Positions 15,531-23,776 of a DNA stretch of 52,020 nt are shown in pieces. Both the position numbers and the translations under genes were made by a program. The DNA comes from Flavobacteriaceae bacterium (lineage in GTDB: Bacteria > Bacteroidota > Bacteroidia > Flavobacteriales > Flavobacteriaceae), in assembly GCA_016649715.1 (NCBI GenBank), contig JAENXC010000021.1:1-52020 (forward strand). The letters are read 5' to 3'. Numbering within the stretch: the first letter of the stretch is position 1; each line of letters opens with the position of its first letter. The notes under the pieces are model-generated. The model had not been told where the DNA came from and made no database searches. It was given only the letters and a program-made list of their open reading frames with translations.

Positions 15531-16742
15531 CTAATCCTCCTCGGTATATTCATCATACAGAAAACTGTTGTAAGGAAAACGGGTAGTGTGAATTTCCTTC
15601 ACTTTATCATAAACAAGCTTTCGAAATTCGCTGAAGTTTTCTTTGTTTAATGCTGAAATAAAGATTGCTTCGCCGTTCAGTTTTGCCATCCAGGTTTGTT
15701 TCCACTCTTCCAAAGTGTAATGTGCCTTGGTTTTTTCGGTCATCAAATCGTCTTCATCAATTTCTTCGGGACGGTAAATATCAATTTTGTTGAAGACCAT
15801 AATCGTGGGTTTGTCGGCACTTCCTATTTCTTCCAGAATTTTATCTACGGAATCAATGTGTTGTTCAAATGAAGGGTGGCTAATATCAACAATGTGAAGC
15901 AATAGATCTGCTTCGCGAACCTCATCTAAAGTGCTTTTAAAAGATTCCACAAGCTGTGTGGGCAGTTTCCGTATGAAACCAACTGTGTCAGTAAGCAAAA
16001 ACGGAAGGTTCCCAATAACTACTTTCCGAACAGTCGTGTCCAACGTCGCAAAAAGTTTATTTTCTGCAAAAACGTCGCTTTTGCTGATTACGTTCATCAA
16101 TGTAGATTTTCCCACGTTTGTATAGCCCACCAAAGCTACCCGAACCAATGCACCACGATTGCCGCGCTGCACCTCCATTTGGCGGTCAATTTTTTTTAGT
16201 TTTTCTTTCAACAAAGAAATACGGTCGCGAACAATACGGCGGTCAGTTTCAATTTCCGTTTCTCCCGGACCGCGCATCCCGATACCTCCACGCTGACGTT
16301 CCAAGTGAGTCCACATTCCCGAAAGCCGCGGCAACAGATATTGGTATTGAGCCAGTTCTACTTGCGTGCTTGCGTAGCTGGTCTGGGCACGCTGGGCAAA
16401 AATGTCCAGAATTAAATTGGTTCGGTCCAATACTTTACAGTCCAATTCCTTTTGAATGTTTTTTTGTTGTCCGGGCGAAAGTTCATCATCAAAAATAACT
16501 ACGCCTACGTCGTGTTCCTCTACAAAATCCTTGACCTCCTGCAACTTTCCGGTTCCAATAAATGTTTTCGGATTGGGTTTTTCCATTTTTTGCACAAAGC
16601 GTTTAAGCACCTCTCCCCCTGCGGTATAGGCCAAAAATTCCAGCTCGTCAAGGTACTCTTCGCTTTTTGTTTCGTCCTGATATTGAGTAATTAGCCCAAT
16701 TAAAACTGTTTTTTCGTATGAAATATCCGCTTGCTCTATCAT
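15531..16742 (-). CDS. hflX: GTPase HflX
   Basis: HflX is a ribosome-associated GTPase that helps rescue or split stalled 70S ribosomes under stress. The 403-residue protein has the N-terminal HflX domain with KRFVQKMEKPNPKTFIGTGK (about 48-67), a Gly-rich linker GGIGMRGPGETEIE, and a C-terminal G domain: G1 GYTNVGKSTL (about 204-213), G3 DTVGFIRKLP (about 251-260) and G4 NKID (about 317-320). The normal start MIEQADISYEKTVLIGL is used. On the upstream side is a five-unit heptamer array at 16809-16843. Confidence 0.95.
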   Translation of the reverse strand: MIEQADISYEKTVLIGLITQYQDETKSEEYLDELEFLAYTAGGEVLKRFVQKMEKPNPKTFIGTGKLQEVKDFVEEHDVGVVIFDDELSPGQQKNIQKELDCKVLDRTNLILDIFAQRAQTSYASTQVELAQYQYLLPRLSGMWTHLERQRGGIGMRGPGETEIETDRRIVRDRISLLKEKLKKIDRQMEVQRGNRGALVRVALVGYTNVGKSTLMNVISKSDVFAENKLFATLDTTVRKVVIGNLPFLLTDTVGFIRKLPTQLVESFKSTLDEVREADLLLHIVDISHPSFEQHIDSVDKILEEIGSADKPTIMVFNKIDIYRPEEIDEDDLMTEKTKAHYTLEEWKQTWMAKLNGEAIFISALNKENFSEFRKLVYDKVKEIHTTRFPYNSFLYDEYTEED

Positions 16743-16808
16743 ATATTTTTGTTGGTACTTTTGATTTTATTATTTCTATTGCTACAATCACTGTAAAATT
16801 TCGTATTG

Positions 16809-16843
16809 CTGAACACTGATTACTGATTACTGATTACTGAATA
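16809..16843 (+). repeat. Heptamer array, five units of CTGNNYA
   Basis: The units in order are CTGAACA, CTGATTA, CTGATTA, CTGATTA, CTGAATA. It lies upstream of hflX, in the gap with the nuclease pseudogene. Confidence 0.9.
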
Positions 16844-16923
16844 ACCGCAAATGTACAAAACACATAGCGAGACTTTTTTGTACTTTAGAAGCAATTAACA
16901 GAAATCACTTTTCCTCTTTCGAA

Positions 16924-17353
16924 ATGAGAAATCGCTATATCGTTGCCTTTTACAATCTCGAAAATCTTTTTGACACCACAAACGAGTGGCAGTGACAATG
17001 AAAAAAAGGGAACCGATTTCAAAAATAACTACAGAAAATCCAACGGAGAAAATTATTGTTATGGGCAACCTCAACGACGATCCAAGCAGTGAAAGTGCAA
17101 AAATCTTGGCGGGAACAGACCTTTATAATCCGATGGAACTTCTGCTCACCAAATTGTAATATCAAATAGCTTTATGCAACAACTCGAGAATGATTTTCAA
17201 TTTGAAGATGCCAATATTTTCAATCCAAAGAAATTAAAGGAGTGTGACGGAGACTTTAAAGGTAATCCATTTAGATCCTACGTCGGGCCGCACTATTTGG
17301 GCGGAGTGAGTGACCATTTCCCGGTTTTTGCCGTTTTTTCGAATAAAAAGTGA
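16924..17353 (+). pseudogene. Decayed remnant of an endonuclease/exonuclease/phosphatase family gene
   Basis: Translated pieces match the intact nuclease at 22093-23169. The first piece, from ATG 16924, reads MRNRYIVAFYNLENLFDTTN and soon stops; it equals the intact INTIAFYNLENLFD start. After a large internal loss, IIVMGNLNDDPSSESAK and LYNPMELLL match MGDLNDDPISPS and LYNPMED, with Asp changed to Asn in the catalytic motif. A frameshift then leads to HQIVISNSF, matching DQIIMST, and NPFRSYVGPHYLGGVSDHFPV, matching YPFRSF...SDHFPV, with a stop at 17351. About half of the gene is missing and the reading frame changes at least twice, so no active nuclease can be made. Confidence 0.85.
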
Positions 17354-17386
17354 TACATTAAATCTTAAAAAACAAAGCAGTATTTA

Positions 17387-18310
17387 ATGACAATAAAATT
17401 ATACATATTCACCCTTCTGTTATTGATCGTTGTGTTGTCCAGCGTTAAAACCCAAGCACAACAAGACCCGCAGTACACCCAGTATATGTATAATATGAAC
17501 GTTGTGAATCCTGCCTACGCGGGTTCCAAGGAGAGCCTTTCCATTACAGCGCTTTACCGGAACCAATGGACGGGTTTGGAGGGCAATCCCGTGACGTATA
17601 CTTTTTCGGCACATTCGCCTATAAATGAAAAAATTGGACTGGGGCTTTCCGCCGTTAAAGACGAGTTGGGGCCTGTGCGCGAAACCAACGTGTTTGCAGA
17701 TTTTTCTTATACCGTTCAAATGTCAAAAAGTGTACATCTTGCATTGGGGCTAAAAGCCGGTGCAACTTTTCACGATGTGGGATTGACTTCCTTGGAAATA
17801 CAAGACCCCAACGATCCCTTCTTTTCGCAGGACATAAACAATACCTATCCCAATATTGGGACGGGTGCTTTTCTTTATGGCGAAACGTTTTATGTGGGTC
17901 TTTCTGTTCCAAATTTGCTGAAATCGGTCCATTTGGATGAAAACGGAATAAAGTATGGTTCTGAAACCAATCATTATTTCGCAACGGCAGGTTATGTTTT
18001 TCAGCTTTCGGAAAACTTTAAGTTGAAGCCTTCCGCAATGGTGAAATCTGCTTTTGGTGCTCCAGTTTCTTTTGATGCAAACCTCAACGCACTTTTTTAT
18101 GAAAGGTTTGAACTTGGTGCTTCTTACCGCTTGGACGATTCCTTCAGCGGATTGGTTGGATTTCAGATAACGCCTAACCTTCGCGTGGGCTATGCTTATG
18201 ACCATGTAAATTCCGATCTGAAAGCAGTGGGTCCAAGTTCACACGAAGTGATTGTAACTTTTGATATTTTCTTTCCCCCAGAAAGGATTATTACACCACG
18301 GTTTTTTTAA
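17387..18310 (+). CDS. PorP/SprF-family type IX secretion membrane protein
   Basis: A 307-residue outer-membrane protein with signal peptide (MTIKLYIFTLLLLIVVLSSV) and the family-defining start QQDPQYTQYMYNMNVVNPAY, followed by AGSKESLSITALYRNQWTGL. The remaining sequence is a set of amphipathic strands ending in the aromatic FF. PorP is linked to the type IX secretion system, and its paralogue SprF pairs with gliding adhesin SprB-type proteins. Most Flavobacteriaceae carry many copies next to large adhesins; here no adhesin gene is adjacent, so the partner is unknown. The gene starts 34 bases after the decayed nuclease. Confidence 0.9.
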   Translation: MTIKLYIFTLLLLIVVLSSVKTQAQQDPQYTQYMYNMNVVNPAYAGSKESLSITALYRNQWTGLEGNPVTYTFSAHSPINEKIGLGLSAVKDELGPVRETNVFADFSYTVQMSKSVHLALGLKAGATFHDVGLTSLEIQDPNDPFFSQDINNTYPNIGTGAFLYGETFYVGLSVPNLLKSVHLDENGIKYGSETNHYFATAGYVFQLSENFKLKPSAMVKSAFGAPVSFDANLNALFYERFELGASYRLDDSFSGLVGFQITPNLRVGYAYDHVNSDLKAVGPSSHEVIVTFDIFFPPERIITPRFF

Positions 18311-18335
18311 AATTATTTAAAATTTCAGAATTTAT

Positions 18336-19175
18336 TCAATCGCAACGCTCTCCTTCCATAACTACATCATCTATGTCGCGGATAAACAATTGCACATCGC
18401 TGTTGAAAATGCTCAACACAGCGGTCAAAGTACCGTTGCCTTCTGGAAGCATAAGATTTTTGAAATCTGCATAGCCACTGGTTCTTAAAATAACGGTTTC
18501 TCCATCACAATTTTCAACATCTCTGTTAACTCCATAGGTATTTGTTAGGTTTCCATAGTGTTCCACCCCTGCAATTCCATCTGGAAACTGTACGTCTTCA
18601 AATTGGACCAAGGTATTCATTCTTTCAGGATTGGAGGTTTCAGCAATAGAAATAATTGTAGGAACTATTTCAGCAATTTCTGTGGAGCGAAGAATGCGGC
18701 TTTCAAATTCTATTACATCAATTCTTCCCACTTCATCACCATCTTGAACACCTATTGTTGGTAGGCCAGCATATTCGCCAATATAAAGACCATTCACCTT
18801 GAAATATATTTTACGTCCTGGCTCATACTTAGTGTAAAGATCTGTAGCGTTTGTAGAAATAGCTACACCCGCTGTTGGGTTTTCTTGGGCATCTTGTATA
18901 ACCAATGACTTATAGAAATTTCCGGTTTCATCACTTGAAACAACGTAGGCCTCCAAGTAAAGATCTCTTCCCGAACCGTCGCCAGCTTCAATTATTTTTG
19001 GTTCATAACCGCGATAAATATCTTTTACAGTCTTAATATCTATATTAACCTCAACGTTTGGTTCCTGGGTGTTTATTTCAGGCACGTTATAATCATCATC
19101 CTGAACGCAGGATGTAACAATCATTCCTAAAAAGAATAGGAAGAGTAGAAGTTTTATGTTTTTTAAATTTTTCAT
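18336..19175 (-). CDS. DUF5689 lipoprotein
   Basis: A 279-residue lipoprotein (signal MKNLKNIKLLLFLFFLGMIV, lipobox TSC with Cys23). The mature protein contains DUF5689: VKDIYRGYEPKIIEAGDGSG near residue 50, then DLYLEAYVVSSDETGNFYKS, LVIQDAQENPTAGVAISTNA and FKVNGLYIGEYAGLPTIGVQ. This arrangement resembles OB-fold nucleic-acid-binding modules, which is a family-level inference. It lies 28 bases after the stop of the TonB-dependent receptor on the same strand, so the two form an operon. The nearby divergent secreted nuclease fits a role in handling extracellular nucleic acid or phosphodiesters, but no substrate is shown by the sequence. Confidence 0.82.
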   Translation of the reverse strand: MKNLKNIKLLLFLFFLGMIVTSCVQDDDYNVPEINTQEPNVEVNIDIKTVKDIYRGYEPKIIEAGDGSGRDLYLEAYVVSSDETGNFYKSLVIQDAQENPTAGVAISTNATDLYTKYEPGRKIYFKVNGLYIGEYAGLPTIGVQDGDEVGRIDVIEFESRILRSTEIAEIVPTIISIAETSNPERMNTLVQFEDVQFPDGIAGVEHYGNLTNTYGVNRDVENCDGETVILRTSGYADFKNLMLPEGNGTLTAVLSIFNSDVQLFIRDIDDVVMEGERCD

Positions 19176-19203
19176 CGCTTCTTAAATTAAATTTCTCAAT
19201 CCG

Positions 19204-21975
19204 TTAAAATCGAACATACAGATTTAAATAATACGTAGTTCCATATCCGTACCAATATTTTGGTGCAACCACGGGAATATCATTGGCAGCATCATCAGAA
19301 AGGGTCCTAAAGTTGGCATTTCTTCCTTGCTCGTAACCCCCTGTTTTGAATTCTTTGTCTAAAACATTGTTGATGGTTGCAAAGAAGCCAACGTAATAAT
19401 CTTTAATTTTCCATGACTTTCCACCTACTGCGTTTACCAATATATAGTCATCAAACTTTTCCTGTTTCAACAATTCCTTTGCCTTAGCAGGGTCGTAATC
19501 ATTGAAAGGCATTCCATCCGTATCCGTGTAAAAATTATTAGTGCGTGCAAGTGGGGAAATATCAATGTAGCCATTTGAAAAATAGTTGGTTGTTGCACCA
19601 AACCACCAAAAATCTGGGTCGCGGTATTCAAAACCAATTTGATACGCCTGTTGTGGACCGCCAGCTACTTTATAACCTTTTAGGTATGATTTATCATAAT
19701 TTTCAAAACCATTATTAAAATCATCTGATGTTAAATACAGGTGTGGATTGTTGTCATACGTATTTTGTCCATAAGCTGCTGCACCTTTCAATTTAATGGT
19801 GGGAGTTACTTGGGCTTCAACGCCCAATTCTGCTCCAACATTCTTTTTATCGACATCTGTAAGCACTTCTTGGACAAAAGCAGTATCACCATTATTTTGA
19901 GTTCCTCCAGAAGTATAAACGCCATCGACATAATAGAAAGAAATTTCAGTAGCATCCTGCATCAAAGTATAATAACCCGTCAAACGTGCTTTTATCATTG
20001 GCGAACGGAAAATATAGCTTCCGTCTATGTTGATATTTTTATCTTCCGTCAAATCAATTACAGTAGCATTGTTTTGGCGTGAATTTGAAAAAGAATTTCG
20101 CAAGCTTGGCGCCTCAGTGAAATAGGCTGTGTTTACTTCAAAAGCATGTCTTCCCGAAAGTTTATAAGTAGCGCCTACTTTGAGACCATAAGTTGTAAAA
20201 TCCAGCTTTTTACTTTTCCCGAAGGAATCATTTCCTTCCCCATAAGAACCATTTCTGTAAAGGCCATCTCTTTGGTAGGAAGTCTTCCCAACTTTTCCAG
20301 CAATATATAAATCAACTTTTGAATAGGAGAATTGCGCTTGTGCAAAACCATTTATATCGCTTGCATTCAATTCAAAATTATATTTAAAGGTGTCGTCTTC
20401 GCCAACCACTCGATTTGGGTTGTTCAAATCGCTTTGTGCGGCATCGCCAGCGTTGAAAGTATCTACATCTAAGTAACCATTCCCGCCCAACAAATCTATC
20501 ATATTCGCGAAGTTGTTGGATTTCAGGTTTCGGTAATTCACAGAAGCTGTCAACTCAATATTATCAGTTAGCTGCGAATTTAAAATAGTGTTTGCGGAAA
20601 GCTGCTTATCATCGTTTCTGTCTTCGTATAAATAATAGCGCGAAGTGCCGCCGTAGAAAATATTGGTCTCATAAATATCCTGCCAGTCCATTTGGCCATC
20701 GTTCACAAATTGTGAATAGGCCTGGTATGCTCCATCATAGTTGGGTCCGTTAGGATCTGCCAAAAAGTAGCTCGGCATTTTTTGGTAATAGCTTGGGTCT
20801 GGGTTTGGTGCGTTGTCATAACCCATACGGCTGTTGCCAATTTTTCCGAACTGATAGCCCACGTTGGTATTCAGCTGGGTATTTTCTGAAATGTCCCAAT
20901 AGTGGTTCAACATAATGATTGGCTCTTCCACTTCTTTGATTCGTGAGTTGCGTATTTCACCATCCTGTTTTCCCCAATAGCTATTGTATCGGGTTCCTTT
21001 CAGGTCATAAACTTCTTGGGTAGATGCTGAGGTTTTCCCCCTGCGGTTCGGGGTGTAAAAAGCTGTAAGGTTCAAGCTGTGTTTATCGTTCAATTTCTTT
21101 TCTACTGAAGCAAAAAAGGAATTGGCATCGTAAAGACTTCCATCTTTATAGCCTTCCTCGCCAAAGCGTCTTGCCAACAAGACCGAATAAGCCCAACCAC
21201 TTGGCCGTTGGCCACTGTTGTAGGAGCCCATAACCCGACCTCGATAACTTCGGTTGCTGGTTGCATAGGAAATCCGTCCACCTTCTCGATACTGTGATGC
21301 CCGCATAATAATGTTGGTAGTTCCGGCAAGGTGACCGAAGTTGTATTCGTTTGCCGAAATTCCCATAGAGAACATCTGGTTGCGCTGCACATCGTTCAGC
21401 CCGCCCCAGTCTGACCATTGTGGCCTTCCGTCATAAAGCTTGTTCATTTCCAAACCGTTGATAAGCACTTTTCCATCTTCGGAATCGTAGCCTCTTGGGC
21501 GGAAGAAAGTTGCGCTAAAATCATATGACGCAGCGTTCAAGAACACATCTCTTGAGGCTTGAAGCAAGCCAGAGACATTAAAGGATGTACCTTCGTCCTC
21601 GTCCAGTTGTTCGTCAGAAAGACTGATAACGCCAATCTGTGCTTCAACATCATGAAGGTCAACATTCAAAAGGATAGTCTCCAAATTAACAGGTACACTG
21701 TTTTGAATGGTTACTGGAATCTGCAAGCTGGTGTAACCTGCTTTTGAGATTTCCAGAATCTGTTCGCCTTGCGGCAGGCTCTCTTGCGAAAAGGAAAAAG
21801 TTCCATCGGCATTGGTCGCGGTACTAAAAATACTGTTCCGGATGCTTACTTTCACATCCGGAATGGGTTCACTGGAGTTGGTGTCGAGTATTCGTCCATA
21901 TACAATGGCTTCTTGGGCAAATGAAGATAGCCCAGTCAAAAAAACTACATACCCTATAAAAATGAAGCGTTTCAT
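19204..21975 (-). CDS. TonB-dependent receptor with CarboxypepD_reg domain (partner of DUF5689)
   Basis: A 923-residue outer-membrane transporter. After the signal peptide (MKRFIFIGYVVFLTGLSSFA) comes a carboxypeptidase-regulatory-like domain (about 22-105; VYGRILDTNSSEPIPDVKVS), then the plug (about 115-230) and a 22-strand-type barrel whose last strand ends LNLYVRF with terminal Phe. The plug contains FRPRGYDSEDGKVLINGLEM, the usual plug consensus region. The barrel is large and lacks the SusD partner of polysaccharide systems. Its downstream neighbour is a DUF5689 lipoprotein, and the divergent gene encodes a secreted nuclease. The imported substrate is therefore more likely a nucleic-acid-derived or phosphate compound than a glycan. 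This is inference. Confidence 0.92.
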   Translation of the reverse strand: MKRFIFIGYVVFLTGLSSFAQEAIVYGRILDTNSSEPIPDVKVSIRNSIFSTATNADGTFSFSQESLPQGEQILEISKAGYTSLQIPVTIQNSVPVNLETILLNVDLHDVEAQIGVISLSDEQLDEDEGTSFNVSGLLQASRDVFLNAASYDFSATFFRPRGYDSEDGKVLINGLEMNKLYDGRPQWSDWGGLNDVQRNQMFSMGISANEYNFGHLAGTTNIIMRASQYREGGRISYATSNRSYRGRVMGSYNSGQRPSGWAYSVLLARRFGEEGYKDGSLYDANSFFASVEKKLNDKHSLNLTAFYTPNRRGKTSASTQEVYDLKGTRYNSYWGKQDGEIRNSRIKEVEEPIIMLNHYWDISENTQLNTNVGYQFGKIGNSRMGYDNAPNPDPSYYQKMPSYFLADPNGPNYDGAYQAYSQFVNDGQMDWQDIYETNIFYGGTSRYYLYEDRNDDKQLSANTILNSQLTDNIELTASVNYRNLKSNNFANMIDLLGGNGYLDVDTFNAGDAAQSDLNNPNRVVGEDDTFKYNFELNASDINGFAQAQFSYSKVDLYIAGKVGKTSYQRDGLYRNGSYGEGNDSFGKSKKLDFTTYGLKVGATYKLSGRHAFEVNTAYFTEAPSLRNSFSNSRQNNATVIDLTEDKNINIDGSYIFRSPMIKARLTGYYTLMQDATEISFYYVDGVYTSGGTQNNGDTAFVQEVLTDVDKKNVGAELGVEAQVTPTIKLKGAAAYGQNTYDNNPHLYLTSDDFNNGFENYDKSYLKGYKVAGGPQQAYQIGFEYRDPDFWWFGATTNYFSNGYIDISPLARTNNFYTDTDGMPFNDYDPAKAKELLKQEKFDDYILVNAVGGKSWKIKDYYVGFFATINNVLDKEFKTGGYEQGRNANFRTLSDDAANDIPVVAPKYWYGYGTTYYLNLYVRF

Positions 21976-22092
21976 CTTTAAATATGAATTTTATCGGGGA
22001 GTAAATAATCGGGGGAGAATTTTGTTTAGAAAGTATAAATTTAATAAAAATATTATTATATATGAAATATATTTGTTAACTTTTTTCGATTA

Positions 22093-23169
22093 ATGATCTC
22101 AATGAAAATGGAAAAGCTTTTTCAATACCCTCTTTTTCTTTGCTTGTTTTATATTACTTTTTCATTCTCCCAAACCGAAAAAGAATATAAAATAAATACG
22201 ATTGCCTTTTACAACCTTGAAAATCTATTTGACTACGAAGACGACCCGATTATTTTTGACGATGACCGCACCCCAGAGGGCAAAGATCATTGGACCCAGG
22301 AAATGTACGAGGCAAAACTGGCCAATATGGCAAAAGTGATTTCTGAAATTGGAGCGGATGTTACGGGAACTTCCCCAGCATTGATAGGCGTTAGCGAAAT
22401 AGAAAACCTCCGCGTTCTCGAAGATCTTTTGAATCAAGAACCATTGGTAAATAAAGATTATGGAATAGTACATTTTGACAGTCCTGACCGACGCGGAATT
22501 GATGTGGCGTTACTTTACCAAAGGAGACTATTCACACCCACAAATTACAAAGCGTATGAGTTAGTAATCTTTGATGACCAAGACCGCAGCAAGCGGGTCT
22601 ATACCCGCGATCAGCTTTTGATAAGCGGGATGCTGGACGGCGAAAAGATTAATGTAATTGTAAACCACTGGCCTTCTCGCAGCGGTGGCGAAGAACGAAG
22701 CCGCCCAAAACGTATAAGGGCAGCCGAGCTGAACAAGCATATAATGGATTCATTGTTCAGCGAAGACCCATACGCAAAAATAATAACCATGGGCGATTTG
22801 AACGACGACCCAATTAGCCCAAGTGTAAAGGATGTGCTAAAAACCAAAAGCAAAAGGGAAGATATGAAACTGAAAGAACTCTACAACCCAATGGAGGATA
22901 TGTACAAAAAAGGAATGGGCACGCTGGCCTATCGCGATGCCTGGAACTTGTTTGACCAAATAATAATGTCAACAGAACTGACTAAAAAGGATTATTCTTC
23001 CTATCGATTTTACAAAGCGGAAATTTTCAATAAAAATTATTTGGCAACGCCCCGCGGGCAATACAAAGGATATCCTTTCCGAAGTTTTGCGAACGGCTTT
23101 ACGGGTGGGTACAGTGATCACTTTCCCGTTTATATTTATTTGATAAAGGAGAAGGTTTCGGAGAATTGA
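22093..23169 (+). CDS. Secreted endonuclease/exonuclease/phosphatase family protein
   Basis: A 358-residue member of the DNase I-like EEP superfamily, which hydrolyses phosphodiesters in nucleic acids or lipids. Motifs in order: FYNLENLFDYEDDP near residue 37 (the metal-site N and E motif), GVSEIENLRVLEDL (metal Glu), VNHWPSRSGGE (catalytic His), MGDLNDDPISPS (Asp and Asn), and GYSDHFPVYIY (C-terminal Asp-His pair). The start is ambiguous: MISMKMEKLFQYPLF contains three Met, and the third at 22108 gives a cleaner signal peptide ending TFSFSQ. TATATTTG at 22068-22075 fits a -7 element. It is divergent from the TonB receptor across a 117-base gap. A decayed copy lies at 16924-17353. Confidence 0.9.
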   Translation: MISMKMEKLFQYPLFLCLFYITFSFSQTEKEYKINTIAFYNLENLFDYEDDPIIFDDDRTPEGKDHWTQEMYEAKLANMAKVISEIGADVTGTSPALIGVSEIENLRVLEDLLNQEPLVNKDYGIVHFDSPDRRGIDVALLYQRRLFTPTNYKAYELVIFDDQDRSKRVYTRDQLLISGMLDGEKINVIVNHWPSRSGGEERSRPKRIRAAELNKHIMDSLFSEDPYAKIITMGDLNDDPISPSVKDVLKTKSKREDMKLKELYNPMEDMYKKGMGTLAYRDAWNLFDQIIMSTELTKKDYSSYRFYKAEIFNKNYLATPRGQYKGYPFRSFANGFTGGYSDHFPVYIYLIKEKVSEN

Positions 23170-23184
23170 AGCAATGTTCTGAAG

Positions 23185-23224
23185 AAAAAATAGGTGCACG
23201 ATTAATCGTGCACCTATTTTTTTT
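23185..23224. terminator. Bidirectional terminator between convergent genes
   Basis: AATAGGTGCACGAT and ATCGTGCACCTATT form a perfect stem with a tiny central loop, and A/T runs lie on both sides. It separates the nuclease gene from the minus-strand membrane protein gene. Confidence 0.9.
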
Positions 23225-23238
23225 ATATCAATAAAATT

Positions 23239-23679
23239 TTAGAACCACTGTCCCCATGGAATTCGGCTCAAAACCAAAACCAATGCAATGGTATAGAATA
23301 TTGCCAAGGTTTTGAATTTTCCACTGGAAAGCAATTTCTTTTTGTGTTTTGAATAGCCAATGGTAATAAAAACAACCGCCAAAATCATAACCAGCGGATG
23401 CTCCACTGCGAAAAGACGAGCGTTGGAATCTTTCATCACTGCTCCCATTCCCAAGTTTGAAATTTTCTGTAATCCCCATGGTGAAACAAAGTATAAAATT
23501 AACCCGATGAGCACTTGGATATGTGTAACTATAAGCGCAAAGAGCGATATCCTAAAATCTTTTGCACCGTATTCCCTTTTTGAAAAAAATCCCGCTAGGG
23601 CGTTAAATGTTGCTAGCAAAATAATGAGAAGCACCAAATATGCCCAATAAGAATGAATAAATTGTAAAGTAGTGGCCAT
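23239..23679 (-). CDS. Small four-helix membrane protein, cytochrome b-like
   Basis: A 146-residue integral membrane protein with four predicted membrane spans: about 10-32, 45-68, 90-110 and 122-141. Sequences of this kind in Flavobacteriia are often labelled cytochrome B, and the His residues in or near the spans (H9, H53, H94) could in principle bind heme, but the assignment is not certain. The hydrophilic loops include FFSKREYGAKDF and GYSKHKKKLLSSGK. It sits alone between two terminators (23185-23224 and 23725-23757), so it is transcribed on its own. No neighbour informs its role. Confidence 0.72.
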   Translation of the reverse strand: MATTLQFIHSYWAYLVLLIILLATFNALAGFFSKREYGAKDFRISLFALIVTHIQVLIGLILYFVSPWGLQKISNLGMGAVMKDSNARLFAVEHPLVMILAVVFITIGYSKHKKKLLSSGKFKTLAIFYTIALVLVLSRIPWGQWF

Positions 23680-23724
23680 AGCATCTTAAATTTTAAAAGT
23701 GTTTCAAATATAAGGTTTATAAAT

Positions 23725-23757
23725 AAAAAAAATGCCCCAAAAATTCGGGGCATTTTT
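23725..23757 (-). terminator. Rho-independent terminator after the second TonB receptor gene
   Basis: AATGCCCC and CGGGGCATT pair around an AT-rich loop, and on the minus strand the stem is followed by a run of T. It lies 20 bases after the receptor stop codon. Confidence 0.85.
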
Positions 23758-23776
23758 CTAAACAATAAAGCTTGTA

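Noticed and set aside
19204-21975. SusC-type polysaccharide receptor
   Set aside because: No SusD lipoprotein is adjacent; the neighbours are DUF5689 and a nuclease.
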